A DNA stretch of 64,000 nucleotides from Anthoceros angustus (GCA_010909165.1 VJWM01000106.1:1-64000), one strand, 5' to 3'; counted from the stretch's first letter, positions 34,124 to 44,538 are shown. The notes: generated by a model from the sequence alone, not told the origin. Made by a program: numbers and translations.

Positions 34124-34640
34124 TTTAATTGCCCTGTATTACATTTTGGTTGTGCCTAGCATAAGTTATGAACAAAATGAGCATCTCATTACCAGGCCTC
34201 AACCCCGAATGCTCTATGTTTTTGGCTTTGAGCAATAGCTCATCCTGCCCTTCAGACAAGCTTCAATTTGATTACCCTGTACCAAAATTCGGTTATGTCC
34301 AGCAGAAGATATGTACGACAACATGCATCTCGTATACTAGGCCTCACTCCTGCGTGCTCTATATCTTTGGGTTCTTCACCACTTACATGGGATGCGTCCC
34401 CGTTCTCATATGTGTCCATGATATGCTGAATGGCTACCCCGTTCTCATGTATGTGCCCATGTGTTCGCAACGGTAACGTATGTTCCATGTGTTCACATGG
34501 TGCACTCACCGACTCTGGCTCGCGCTCGTGGTCGTAAGTCACGGATGAGAGAGACAAGATGGTAGGCCCCATCACATCAAGGCAACCAAGCATTAAAGCC
34601 CCGACGAATTTTAGTGAGCGGCTTTCCAAAGTAGCAAGCA
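34124..34640 (+). other. Copia target sequence with a short tandem repeat; no gene
   Basis: The target itself contains two related blocks: gagcatctcattaccaggcctcaaccccgaatgctctatg and tgcatctcgtatactaggcctcactcctgcgtgctctata, about 150 bp apart; and caagcttcaatttgattaccctgtac at 34258 resembles the rebuilt target. No coding evidence. Confidence 0.45.
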
Positions 34641-34652
34641 CAAAAGAGTATA

Positions 34653-34658
34653 TTTATT
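34653..34658 (-). terminator. Poly(A) signal of secreted-protein gene, copy 1
   Basis: AATAAA on the minus strand about 420 bases after the stop codon. Copy 2 has ATTAAA at the matching place (43733-43738). Confidence 0.45.
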
Positions 34659-35079
34659 TAAAGCAAACAAAGGATGTTTACATAGGTATCCAGACAATTT
34701 GGTTCATGTCAAGACCTACTTCCAGACCTCATGACAAGTCATGTCCAGCAAGCAGTCCTGACTTTGTCCCACACTTATTGCGATATGATGCGCATGAGGT
34801 GCATGTTGATATGTATGGATCAGCTAGCTATAGGCACCTGCCCTCAGCTAACATCCACATGATTCCAACCTTGATCTGCTGTTATAGCTATAGCGCTCTG
34901 CAGGAGCATTATATACTTCCCTCAGCATCGCAGGAGGTACTAGACACAAACGGAACACGACCATGGATCAATTCACGCCCTTGGAACTGGAGCTCAAGGT
35001 GGTCGGAACATGAGGTATGTGCAAGACCACGCTGATGAGAACCCGTTCGACATGCCAATGGCACGCAGCGCTTGTCAAT

Positions 35080-35498
35080 CTAGGAATGGCGGATCTGGAA
35101 GGTGAAGGATCCAGAGCCGATGCTTCCAGAGACGCGGGCGGTGCCACCACATTCGCAACACAGTTGGCGAGGATGATATTGAGGTTGTTTCCGGCGTTGG
35201 AGCAGGAGGTGCAGCTGCCCTGCGACCCACAGATGTCGACGGACGCACTGCCTGCCACGGCCATGCTGGTGCACCCGGATGAGCTGGTCTGGCAGCACTG
35301 AGACGACCCCAGGTTGCGCACGTACTGGACGCAGGCGTTGGCGTCGCCCTGTGTGGGCGAGTTGCCGTTGGTGGTGCACGACTGCGCCATTGCCACAGGC
35401 GCTGTCGCTGCCGCGCACAGCGCCAACACGATGAATGCGCCCACGATCATGGCGCCCGCCGACCGAGATGCGGTAGAGGAAGCAACTGTCTTGGCCAT
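35080..35498 (-). CDS. Small secreted cysteine-rich protein, copy 1
   Basis: Start chosen at MAKTVASS (35498) because both duplicate copies share it; an upstream in-frame ATG at 35510 is not conserved. A basic N-terminus and hydrophobic core (GAFIVLALCAAATAPVAM) form a signal peptide, probably cut after AMA. The mature part has nine Cys, including a CC pair (SSQCCQTSSSGC) and CGSQGSCTSC, suggesting a small disulphide-rich extracellular protein. The open frame continues past the conserved core to 34968, but the conserved end GSIGSGSFTFQIRHS (stop at 35080) is in another frame; a 1- or 2-base indel at a gtggtggc/gggtggc site (near 35151) probably separates them. A TATA box and poly(A) signal are in place, so the gene may be active. 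Function unknown; I do not assign it to a named family. Confidence 0.6.
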
Positions 35499-35651
35499 TC
35501 TCGCAAACACTGGTGGGCGATTGCGATTCCACGTACGAGAGACTGATCGATGGATGCGGGAGAGTCTAGAGACTCAGAGTGTGATAAGCAGCAGACTTAG
35601 GCAGGCAGTGATGTGGGTGAGTGCATGCGAATACGAGGTGCCGGGTCCCTT

Positions 35652-35657
35652 CTTATA
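35652..35657 (-). promoter_or_regulatory. TATA box of secreted-protein gene, copy 1
   Basis: Minus strand CTATAAGAAGGG about 155 bases before the start codon; the same TATAAGAAGG stands before copy 2. The shared block gagtgtgataagcagcag lies downstream in both, presumably 5' UTR. Confidence 0.55.
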
Positions 35658-35910
35658 GCTGCCCAGGGCCAGCCGGCCTAGGCCTACCTCTACCTCGGAA
35701 GGATATCCGGACTTGTGACAAGGACAGGCCTAGGCCTGGGAGGCTGCGTGATCGCAACACACCAAGACCGGGGCCATCATAGCCGTGCAAATTCACGGGA
35801 TCATCTGCTCCAAGTGTGATGGTTGCTACGCGGCAGGCCCATACAGGCGCCTACATAGATTAAGATATACCCACAACGACTCAGAACTGACTTCAAGAGA
35901 TCGGTAGGTG

Positions 35911-37900
35911 GCGGGTATATATATATACAGTGATCTCACTAGTATGGGTACCGGTGGCAGATGGTTGAGAGGATTTGGACACAGTGAAAGTCATTCTTGT
36001 TTCATTAGGAATATCCTTCCAAGACTTGGAAGGAAGCTTCAATTCATGTTCCACCACAAGGCCGGTGGCTATGGACAATATAGTGGTCATCGTCTGTGGT
36101 CGTGGACCGGTGCCGGTTCTGACCAAAATGCATGTCACCAACACTTGCACCACTGTTCTCGTCACACTCTGGAATTTCTTTCAGCCTTCTCAGAGACTTC
36201 ACACGGAACTCCCGTGTGCGTAAATCATGCCGGTCTGATTGGGACATCCTGTGTGTGTGTAAATCGTGCCAGTCTACTGGGCTCGTTGGCTTCCTTGTAC
36301 TGTTCACCGCGAGATCCCCTTTTATAAAGATAAAATACATGCACGAGACCAATGTATAGCAAAGGTTGTATGCGTGCACTACTTGCTGTTCGGTAGTGGT
36401 GAAATTAGACTCTGCCACGGTCCAGCATTCCGTTGAGTCTTAGAAAGACAAGTTTTCCAGTGATCAGTGGGATTGATTTATCAGCGGAAATCTGGAACAT
36501 GGTCATTTCGGCGTGCTTCAAGCTTGAAGGAGGAGTTCATCAAGATCCTGCTTGATTACTTTTGCTGCATGTGGCAATAACAATCACACCATGTGCTCAC
36601 ATGCTAGATTGCGTGTGATGTCTTGGAGTGTGCAGTGGGATTGACTTAAGCAGAAGGAATGAGCTTATAGAAGAGAACGGAGAAGCAGCGGCGGCCATGA
36701 CACTGCACATGTCCAACGACACCACTGCATTCCAAATACTGTACTCTTATTGTGGACTGCACTCCACCTAATCCAAGAACTGCAGGAATTATGACTGCTG
36801 GCTTCGAAATGGCATCCATGTGATTACCCACAACAAGAGTGATAAATCAGAGCCCCTAAATGAGGCAATTGTCTGATGACTCCCACGAGCTCTATTGACA
36901 ACTCCTTGTTGAGGCATCCTTTTAATTTTGAAGTCTGCTTTCTTGTGACAGTATCTGATGCTTAGAGAACTCCAATGGGAGTCGGACACACCAGAGTCTT
37001 AAAACATACAGCTGTGCCAAAGTCTCTGACCTCTGCGCGCCTTGTGCTAGCATGTGCCAGTGAGTACCCCAAGTGGTGTTCCTTCCATTACAGCACGCAA
37101 CCATGGCCAGATGCATCTTCCAACTTGTGCTTACTTGAATTGTTTGTTGCATGGTCGAACTTTGGAGCTCCCTCCACTTGGCCAAGTAATCATGGCCAGA
37201 AATATGGTTGCCAACAATTCGGCTCACTTGAATTGTTTGCTGCAGTCGAACTTTGGAGTTCCCTCCATTTGGGCAAGCAACCATGGCCAGATGGTTAACG
37301 TTGCCAACATGTGCTTACTTGAAATGTTTGCTGCAATCCCTGAAACCTCGAGGCAGCGAGCATGCCGCTTGCATTGCACCCTGTAAGCTGTATGAGTGTT
37401 GCTGGCGAGTTTCTGGAGCCCTGGACTCAGGGCCCCAGAATATTTTGCCAGTTGATTCAATTCAGCAAGAAAGTTTGAAATTCAGCACAATGTCCAATTC
37501 TAATCTTTGTTGAAGCTCGGCAATGCTTCGGTTTTGGAGCGGCATCTTGGAGCTGAGACAGTCTCCTGTGCAGAAGAGGGACATATCCTGCTAGAAGCCC
37601 TGGGTTTTGGGGAGGTTGCGCAAGGATGCTGCGATTGTGGCAAAGAAATCCATGTAACGTTCCCTTCGGAGGCTGATTTCGGTCCGATGCAGCTTGCCGA
37701 AGCGTCACATTACAAATTAGCCTAGCAGATTTCTTTCGCTGTGTCTGCAAAGCTAAGTTGGCCTACTTCGTAAAATCGGCAAAGCCCCAAAGAAAAGAAG
37801 AATCGTAATCGCAACAATTGAGTCGCAGTTCAGGGCTATCTCAAATTTATCATTTGTTTTAATACCTAAATCATATTACTGTTACGCGCGCTTACCAAAC
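35911..37900 (+). other. Intergenic, no gene called
   Basis: Contains duplicated non-coding blocks: 36050-36130 resembles 41300-41350 (ggacaatatagtggtc / ggacaatatggtggtg), and 36980-37760 resembles 42250-42900. Within 37070-37300 an imperfect repeat with catggccagat and cttacttgaattgtttg occurs three times. Frames of up to 124 codons overlap on both strands without domains. Confidence 0.5.
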
Positions 37901-37968
37901 CCACTGGTGGCCTAGTGATGAAAAGTCTCTGCCACGGTTCACACCCGGGTTCGATTCCCGACCAATGC
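37901..37968 (+). other. tRNA-Gly(GCC)-derived sequence (pseudo-tRNA or SINE head)
   Basis: Resembles plant tRNA-Gly: box A tggtggcctagtg, anticodon arm ctctgccacgg with GCC, box B gggttcgattcccg, and acceptor halves cactggt / accaatg. It is about three bases short and has a mismatch in the acceptor stem, so I do not call a functional tRNA. No CCA-like or terminator T-run follows closely. It may be the head of a tRNA-derived SINE. Confidence 0.6.
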
Positions 37969-38139
37969 GTATCTTGGATCTGTTTGCTGTTTTTTCGATC
38001 CATGCTTCTCAGTGGGTCGCGCCCGGTGAAGTGCAGTACACGTCCAAAGTCGAGTTTCAGCGAAGGTTGTTGCCAAATGTCCCATCGCGCGCTGGACTGA
38101 ACGCATTCTCCTTTCTTCTCCGATTCGGAACTCCAGTGG

Positions 38140-38604
38140 CAGAATCTGGGTGAACTCGCTCACCACTTTGCTCATGCCAGGTCTGGCAGAATTAGCAGTA
38201 AGTGGCACGCAGCTCATGGCGATTTTCGCATACCTACACTGACTGTGCCTCGTAGTCGACTCCTCTGAGAGCCGGATCCACCATTGTGAACGACACTCCA
38301 TTGTTCAGGGGCTCTCACCTGCGTGAGTGAGCATTGACCATGTGTTTCTGCTGTATAACATTCTGTAAGTGAAATGGGTGGCTGTCCACACCAGATCCAA
38401 CAACACCACTCCGAAACTGTAGGCATCGCTGTTGTTGTTGGTGAGCGTGCCATTTGTGTGCAGGTACCCGCCAACACTACTTGGGACCACCATTAGCAGC
38501 TGCGCGGAGAAGCAGCTGCCCAAGCACAGAGTCTCATGAACAGCAAGCACTTCAGAAGTTTCAAAATGGTTCAAACTGAGCATCGGTGCTAGCAATGCGT
38601 CCAA
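38140..38604 (-). pseudogene. Receptor-like kinase, C-terminal kinase-lobe fragment
   Basis: The minus-strand frame from 38604 reads VGGYLHTNGTLTNNNSDAYS followed by FGVVLLDLV, matching kinase subdomains VIII-IX (GYLDPEY...KSDVYSFGVVLLELV in plant receptor kinases). In another frame, VDPALRG near 38270 and then KIAMSCVPLTANSARPGMSK with VVSEFTQI near 38220-38140 match subdomain XI. The style is that of plant LRR/malectin-type receptor kinases. The ATP-binding lobe and catalytic loop are missing and the APE motif is replaced, so it is a dead fragment. It lies 0.3 kb downstream of the F-box/kelch gene. Confidence 0.75.
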
Positions 38605-38945
38605 GGAGTTTTACAGAGATCGTCATCTCTAGGGGTAAGGGCCCCATCCTAATCAAAATTGGGGTAATCTGCACCCCTCGTAGTAGACAACTGACCCTAG
38701 GCTTCGAGTTGTAAGAAGAACTCATGCTTGCATGTCCACCTTGATGCCACTCGGGCCTGCCACGACTCGTAGGTCAGTTGAGCATCTTGTTAGGCATCCT
38801 TCCCCTTGGCCATGAGCCGTGACAAAGCATGCGAGTGGAAGCAAGCATGACATGCTGCACGCAGAGATATATGTGCCATGCCGGGGCTTACCTGTACCAA
38901 GATCTAGACAACCTCACTCCACACGGCGCCGAGAAACGGATGCCT

Positions 38946-40128
38946 CTAACACCGGCACTGCAGGTACAGGTCGGGCCTCCACTCGCCCGTGATAATGAGG
39001 TCCGCCTTGCCTACGATTCTGAACTCATTCGAATACTCGTGAACGATGAAGTTCCATGTGTTGAAGTAGATGTGGTATCTCACAAGGACAGTTCCGTGAT
39101 CCGGGCCTTGAAGATCCACGTCCACCCGTCCCACGGATCCTCCGCTTCAGGCAGCAGCGACACCCTGAAGGTAAGATAAAGCATGTCGCCAGCTACCTGT
39201 ACGTCGCGCAGACTAAAGCTCCCAGGTTCGTCAGCTTCAGGATCGTCAAGAAGGCAAGACGGTGGCAAAGCCGAGCAGAAGACCCAGATCTGCGCCACAA
39301 AATCCCTCGTCCACACGTTAACCTCTCTGGGACCAGACTGCACAACCCACACAACCCTTCCTCCATGCACGCAGATGTGCTGGCCCTGCCAGCTGTGGAC
39401 GAGCATGCGCGGGGCCAAACGGCCCGGGGCGCATCCCAGGTCCGAACATGCCTTCCGGTCGCGACGTCGAAAGCCACCAGCTTACTCTCACACCCGTCAC
39501 CACAAGGACTAGAGTATAGCACCACCACCTTGCCCTGGACCAGCACCGGGGACGCCGCCATGATGGAATCGTGTTTCATGTCCTCGGGAACCTGCAGAAA
39601 CGTGACGGCCCAGCGGCCAAACCTGCTGCAATACAGAGCACACTTGGGGCCACGATTGTCCATCCAGAACACTACCACCTGAAACTCGCACGCAGATCTG
39701 GATCGCCCTGCAACACCGGATCCATCCCCCGAGCTCGAGGCGCCCGAGGCGCCCGAGCCGCTCGAGCCGTCCGGGCCTGGGCCCGGCGCTACCTGCAGCA
39801 TCACCTTGTGGTGGCTCGGACCCGACATAGCCAACTGCAGCAGCACTGGCAGCCTGGTCCATGTCCCGTTGGCCAGGTTCAGCAGGCAGAGGCGGAGGGA
39901 CTGCTGGGCAGATTCGGAGGGGACTCCGGGATGCAGGAACTCATTCCGATTGTGCGCCAGGCACAGCAGCCCGCTCCCCGAGTACAACACGCAGCTCGGG
40001 CCCGGCGACGGGTAGAAGCCGCTCACAACGTCCTCGGGCAGGAAGCTCAAGTTCACATCGTGTACCCTAGGCACGTACCTCAGGTGGGAGGAGCAGGGAG
40101 AGGATTCAGGCCACCGGTGGCCCCACAC
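38946..40128 (-). pseudogene. F-box/kelch-type protein (kelch part), possibly frameshifted
   Basis: A 311-codon minus-strand frame (40128-39193) contains VNLSFLP, SGSGLLCLAHN, LRLCLLNLANGTWTRLP and KVVVLYSSPCGDGCESKLVA followed by FDVATG, the repeating pattern of plant F-box proteins with a kelch-like beta-propeller, where GLLC and NP.T..W..LP recur. After TWDAPRA near 39430 the sense continues in another frame (39418-39080: HSWQGQHICVHGGRVVWVVQ and DMLYLTFRVSLLPE) and perhaps a third (to 38946). No ATG opens the frame (GTG at 40128 follows an in-frame TGA), so a 5' exon with the F-box, or a start lost by an indel, is missing. F-box proteins recruit targets to SCF ubiquitin ligases. GC-rich Gly/Ser insert at residues about 105-140. 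Confidence 0.6.
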
Positions 40129-40159
40129 CCCGGAGCATCAAGCCGAGCAAGAAAGTGAG

Positions 40160-40222
40160 CGGTCGAGGTCGAGGTCGAGGTCGAGGTCGAAGTCGAGGTC
40201 GAGGTCGAAGTCGAGGTCGAGT
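40160..40222 (+). repeat. Hexanucleotide microsatellite (GAGGTC)n
   Basis: About ten units of gaggtc with two aagtc variants. It lies just upstream (5' side) of the F-box/kelch frame; on the minus strand it reads as Arg-Pro repeats. A CT-rich tract follows at 40245-40282 on the plus strand. Confidence 0.9.
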
Positions 40223-40282
40223 CCGTGATTCCAGGGCCACCCTAGGCCTCTCCTCTCCCTCTCCCTCCCGCTCCCTCTCCCT

Positions 40283-41100
40283 CCGCTGCGCATGCAGGAA
40301 CCTGCCGGCCCCATGGAATCGGCATGTCGGAATCCTCACCGACTCCACCCTTCCTGTATTCTCCCACAGCTTGCTCACTATCCTCCTTTGCAGATCCGCC
40401 TCGTGCGCCGGGCCGCCTGCTCGGCCGGGTCCGCCCTTCGTCGTCCTCCGGCTCCTGTTCTTCGCTCGTCAGATAGACCCGTTCTTCGCTCGTCAGATAG
40501 ACCCGCACGTACGGGAACTGACCGTAAGCCATGCCTCTTGTCCCCGGAAGTTGCCAAGTCCGTCGCCGTGCGTACGTATATAAAGATCTATAATCTCGAT
40601 GATCATATTTACCCTAAATATGCTTCACCCTTCTCGATGACCATGTTGACCCTCATGGATTGTTCCCGGTGTGGTGGGGCCCAGCCGGGATGCCGTCCGT
40701 GGGTGAGGAGATGGGGGCATGGGCGTGACGCCATATGGGCATGGAGCCATCCCATCGCACGGGCTCGCTCTCGCTCTCGCTCATGGGAAGCTAGTCCCAT
40801 TGCTCAAGCGCTAGCCTTGCAACATCTCCCAGAAGGGTGCACAGCATCATGTCCATCATGTTCCACAGCCACATTACAGCCTCCGTCCCAGACGAATTCC
40901 AGGCACCAGTTTCGGATCACACACCCAAAGTCTGGAGCTCGCCTGCAGGAGGCTCTCTGATCATGAGATTCTTCGTTTTGCTCAGACGGGCTCGGCAGAG
41001 AACAGGACAGACGAGAGTCTGCGAAACTAGAAGTAAAGTGACAAAGCCTACACAAGGCTCAAGGCGGGGCCTCTACAATGTCCTTTAACCGTGCACGCAG
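40283..41100 (+). other. Upstream region of the F-box/kelch gene; no gene called
   Basis: Long overlapping frames on both strands (222 codons at 40292-40960 plus) are low-complexity, Arg/Ser/Pro-rich and probably chance. A 20-base direct repeat gttcttcgctcgtcagatag at 40456 and 40480 is present. No F-box motif was found on the minus strand. Confidence 0.4.
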
Positions 41101-41180
41101 CAAGGCTCTGTAAGTCGGAAGGAAGACAGAGCATGGCCCAATCCGGATTGCGGGATAACGGGATTGCGGTTTTGGGTTTT

Positions 41181-41223
41181 GGTCTTGCTGAGCAGAGGAT
41201 CCTCTAGACTGCTCAGCAAGACC
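41181..41223 (+). repeat. Perfect inverted repeat (15-bp arms, 13-base loop)
   Basis: GGTCTTGCTGAGCAG at 41181-41195 and CTGCTCAGCAAGACC at 41209-41223, with loop aggatcctctaga. It can fold into a stable hairpin on either strand. No T-run follows, so it is not a simple terminator. Confidence 0.9.
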
Positions 41224-41512
41224 AATGAAAGTCACTACTCTCTGAGATGAACACCAGCTTCGAACCCCTGTTTCACCACATTTCCTGTTTCAGCACAAGG
41301 CAGGGTGGCCATGGACAATATGGTGGTGGTGGACTAGTTCTCACCAGCATGTACGTCACCACATCGGATTGGACTTCTACCTGCTAAGGGGACTGTGCCA
41401 ACCTGCATCACTTGTTCGTCATACTCGGAATTTGCTTGTTGTACGCGTGCAGGAGTGAATAAAAGGACCTGAGAATTTGATCCAGATACCACGTTCGGTC
41501 TAGTGTGACTTC

Positions 41513-41560
41513 ACAATCGTCATCTGACACGAATCAGCTCCGGGTTCAATTCCGGTGAGT
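41513..41560 (+). other. tRNA-like T-arm (possible SINE head)
   Basis: ctccgggttcaattccggtgag forms a T-stem and loop with a good B box. No convincing A box or anticodon arm lies upstream, so only a degraded tRNA-derived element is suggested. Confidence 0.3.
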
Positions 41561-41699
41561 GCATACGTGGGATTGTGCAGAATAGATGTGTATTTACTGT
41601 CGGTTTAAGAAAAAGGAAGTCCAAATCTGGTAGGTAGTCATTTTGAGTGACGGCCATCCGTCCTCTCCCAAGCTCGCGCTGGGCGGTGCCGGATCTCTC

Positions 41700-41905
41700 T
41701 CTTACCTTCCGAAGCCTCGATGACCTTTGTTTGCCTCCAGAAGAAATCTGCCGAGGAGGATGGGTGAGGCCTTGGCGATCTCCCTTGCCTAGTGTTTGTG
41801 CTGCAAGAGTTCGGCATGGTGGATCCTGCATACGTCGAGCATTGGACAGAAGAAGAGGAGATGTTCCTCGTCGTCTACCTCTTTGAGTTCGCAGCGTAAG
41901 CGGAG
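41700..41905 (-). pseudogene. LINE C-terminal zinc-binding fragment
   Basis: On the minus strand one frame reads RCELKEVDDEEHLLFFCPML then DVCRIHHAEL. The C...EDEEHLLF.CP...R...H pattern is the zf-RVT region at the end of plant LINE ORF2. The frame stops right after (QHKH stop). The other open minus frame (41936-41520) looks like a shadow. Confidence 0.45.
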
Positions 41906-42117
41906 CTTCTCTTCCTAGCCAGGTTATTCCTCCCAAGCATATTTCCGAGGGAGTGGCCTCATGGGCATTTCCAAGGTTTCAATTGACAAGGGCTTGCACA
42001 GTCTGCTTGTGGCCATGCCTTGCAGGAATGGTCTAGAATGCTTCATTCTAAACTTCGGCTTGCAGGAGGAGGTTGAAGTGCCTTTGTTTTGCAACGTTTC
42101 CAGCATGCCTTCTTGTA

Positions 42118-42170
42118 CCTGGTCGAGGTGGACTGGGCATCATCCATGGTCGAGGTGGACTGGGCATCAT
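42118..42170 (+). repeat. Short tandem duplication (26-bp unit)
   Basis: tggtcgaggtggactgggcatcat occurs twice in direct contact. The rest of 41906-43680 has no gene; 42250-42900 is the partner of 36980-37760. Confidence 0.85.
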
Positions 42171-44127
42171 GCATAATATTGCAGTAATGAACCCCTGGCT
42201 GTGATGCCAAAGCCTTGTACCATCAAACCGATGTTTGCCTACAGTGGGAGGGCCAACTGTGCCTAAATCTCTAACCTCTGCGTAGGCACGTGCACGTGAG
42301 TACACCAAGTGGTGTTCCTTCCATTACCTAGACCAAGCAAGCATGGCCAGATGGTTGCCAACTTGTGCTCACTTGAATTGTTTTGCTGCAGTCGAACTTT
42401 GGAGTTCCTCCATTTGAGCATGTAACCCATGGCCAGATAGTGGCCAACTTCTGCTCACTTGAATATGGTTGCCAACTTGTGCTCACTTCAAATGTTTGCT
42501 GCAATAATTAATCCCTGAAAAATCGAGGCAGGAGCATGCCACTTGCACTGCATACGTTGTAAGTCTGTATGAGTGTTTCTGGCGAGTTTCTGGGGCCTTG
42601 GACTGTGCAAAATTCTGCCAGTTGCTTCAATTCAGCAACATGTTTAGTTCAGCACAATGTTCGATTGCAACAATTTGTTGGACCTCGGCAAAGCTTCGAT
42701 TTTGGAGCAGCATCTTGGATCGGAGACAGTCTCCTATGCAGAACAGTGACATTTCCTGCTAGGAGCCCTGAGTTTCGGGGAGGTTGCGGATGCTGCGATT
42801 GTGGCAAAGAAACCATGTTCGGCCCTTCGGATCAGAGGCTGATGTTGGCCCACCGATGAAGCTTGCTGAAGTGTAGCATTACAAGTTAGCCTACCAGATT
42901 TGATTCGGTGTGACTGCAAAACTAGTTGGCTTCCTAGCAGAAACCTCCAGCCTGGATGCAGGGATGGTAGCGGGACACTGAGGAAACTGAACCTTGTCTT
43001 CCACTCATTTAAACTTGCTCCTGTCCTCTTCACTTCAGGCGTGAGGGCTGCACTGGTGATATGCCAATTTGACCAAACAGTCCGAAAACCTCAAGATGCA
43101 AGACCTAAAGACCCCTACACAAGCAAGCAAGCTGAAGTCGGGCCCAAGCCCAGCAGACATGAGGTCCGCATGAAGACGACAAATCTTTGGGTGAAGACCT
43201 AGTAAAGAGTGTGCTGTGCTGTCAAGTACATTTCCACACTGGCAGTCTGGCAATCCGGTGGTAGAGTGGAAACTTGTCAAGGCATAAACTCGGGAATCTT
43301 GGAAACCTACCTGCCCTCATCAAGCTAGGTACTCCAGGGAGAACCAAACCTGGAACGGAATCCCAGCACACGGTCGGTTTTCACTTGGATAAGGCCACCT
43401 CTCCACGCAGCGTTCATCCAGGGTTCGGTGGCACTTCGAAGGCAAGGCTGGCGTGGGCGACCCGATGACAGGGACACGAAATCAACTGCAAACCAAGTCG
43501 GAAATTGTATCGTTATCAGGTGAGAGTGCGCAAAATCCTTGGAAAGTACTCGCCAAACAACGGGGAGTCACATGACATTCCTGGTTGTTTCGAGTTTGCT
43601 TTCCACAATATGTGCCCTCAACAAAGCTTCCTGGCTTTCTGCTCATACTTCGATCGCGGTGTTTTGGAAATTTCGACCTTACGAGGACGTTGAGAGCATT
43701 CCGAAAGCAGCAAGCACAAAAGAGTACCTATATTTAATTCAAGCAAACACAGGATGTTTACATACGCATGGGTTCATGTCAAGAACCTACGTCCAGAACT
43801 CATGACAAGTGATGTCCAGCAAGCAGTCCTGGCTTTGTCCCACACTTATTGCGATCTAAGGCGCATGCGGTCGATGTACATATGTATGGACCAGGTAGCT
43901 ATGGGCACCTGCCCTCAGCTAACATTCAGAGGATTTAGCTACAGCGCTCTGCAGAAGGATATACTCCCCTCAGCATCGCAGTACGTACAAGACACAAACG
44001 GAACACGACCATGGATCAATTCACGCCCTTGGAACCGTAGCTCAAGGTGGCCGGAACATGAGGTATGTGCAAGACCACGCTGATGAGAGCCCGTTCGACA
44101 TGCCAATGGCACGCAGCGCTCGTCAAT

Positions 44128-44538
44128 CTAGGAATGGCGGATCTGGAAGGTGAAGGATCCAGAGCCGATGCTTCCAGAGACGCGGGCGGTGCCACCCATT
44201 CGCAACGCAGTTAGCGAGGATGATATTGAGGTTGTTTCCGGCGTTGGAGCAGGAGGTGCAGCTGCCCTGCGACCCACAGATGTCGACGGACGCACTGCCT
44301 GCCACGGCCATGCTGGTGCACCCGGATGAGCTGGTCTGGCAGCACTGAGACGACCCCAGGTTGCGCACGTACTGGACGCAGGCGTTGGCATCCCCTGTGT
44401 GGGCGAGTTGCCGTTGGTGGTGCACGACTGCGCCATTGCCACAGGCGCTGTCGCTGCCGCGCACAGCGCCAACACGATGAATGCGCCCGCGATCATGGCG
44501 CTCGCCGATGCGTTAGAGGAAGCAACTGTCTTGGCCAT
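44128..44538 (-). pseudogene. Small secreted cysteine-rich protein, copy 2 (frameshifted)
   Basis: Start at MAKTVASSNASASAMIAG (44538), a signal peptide like copy 1, then AQSCTTNGNSPTQG in frame. One base is missing where copy 1 has cagggcgacgcc (here caggggatgcc), so DANACVQYVRNLG and all following Cys motifs are in the next frame; the conserved end GSIGSGSFTFQIRHS is again in the first frame. The two shifts cancel, so a 145-codon ORF (from 44565) remains open but its centre is scrambled. TATA box (44668-44673) and an ATTAAA signal are kept. It is a recent pseudogene or contains a sequence error. Confidence 0.6.

Larger units (their letters stand above)
34640..35910 (-). repeat. Segmental duplication, copy 1 (carries a secreted-protein gene)
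   Basis: Matches 43690-44960 in the same orientation with high identity in the gene and lower identity outside. The coding parts differ by few substitutions, and CAG/CTG sites are almost all kept in both, in contrast to the TE duplications. A nearby block at 36980-37760 recurs at 42250-42900, so more than one piece of this island was duplicated. Confidence 0.85.

Noticed and set aside
34559-35035. 158-codon plus-strand ORF, partly conserved at 43754-44083
   Set aside because: It lies antisense to the 3' UTR of the secreted-protein gene; conservation is explained by the segmental duplication and the frame is shifted in the other copy.
35080-35498. Assignment of the Cys-rich secreted protein to a known toxin-like or hydrophobin family
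   Set aside because: The Cys spacing does not match either pattern well enough; left unassigned.
37901-37968. Functional tRNA-Gly gene
   Set aside because: Body is too short by about three bases, acceptor stem has a mismatch and D-arm is altered; called tRNA-derived.
40292-40960. 222-codon plus-strand ORF
   Set aside because: Low-complexity Arg/Ser/Pro composition, no domain, opposite to the F-box/kelch gene in its GC-rich upstream part.
41196-41208. ggatcctctaga equals a stretch of common cloning-vector polylinker
   Set aside because: Only 12 bases match and the neighbouring polylinker sites are absent; the loop belongs to a longer natural inverted repeat. Kept as hairpin only.
41520-41936. 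138-codon minus ORF as a gene
   Set aside because: The overlapping frame carries the LINE zinc motif; this ORF is its shadow.
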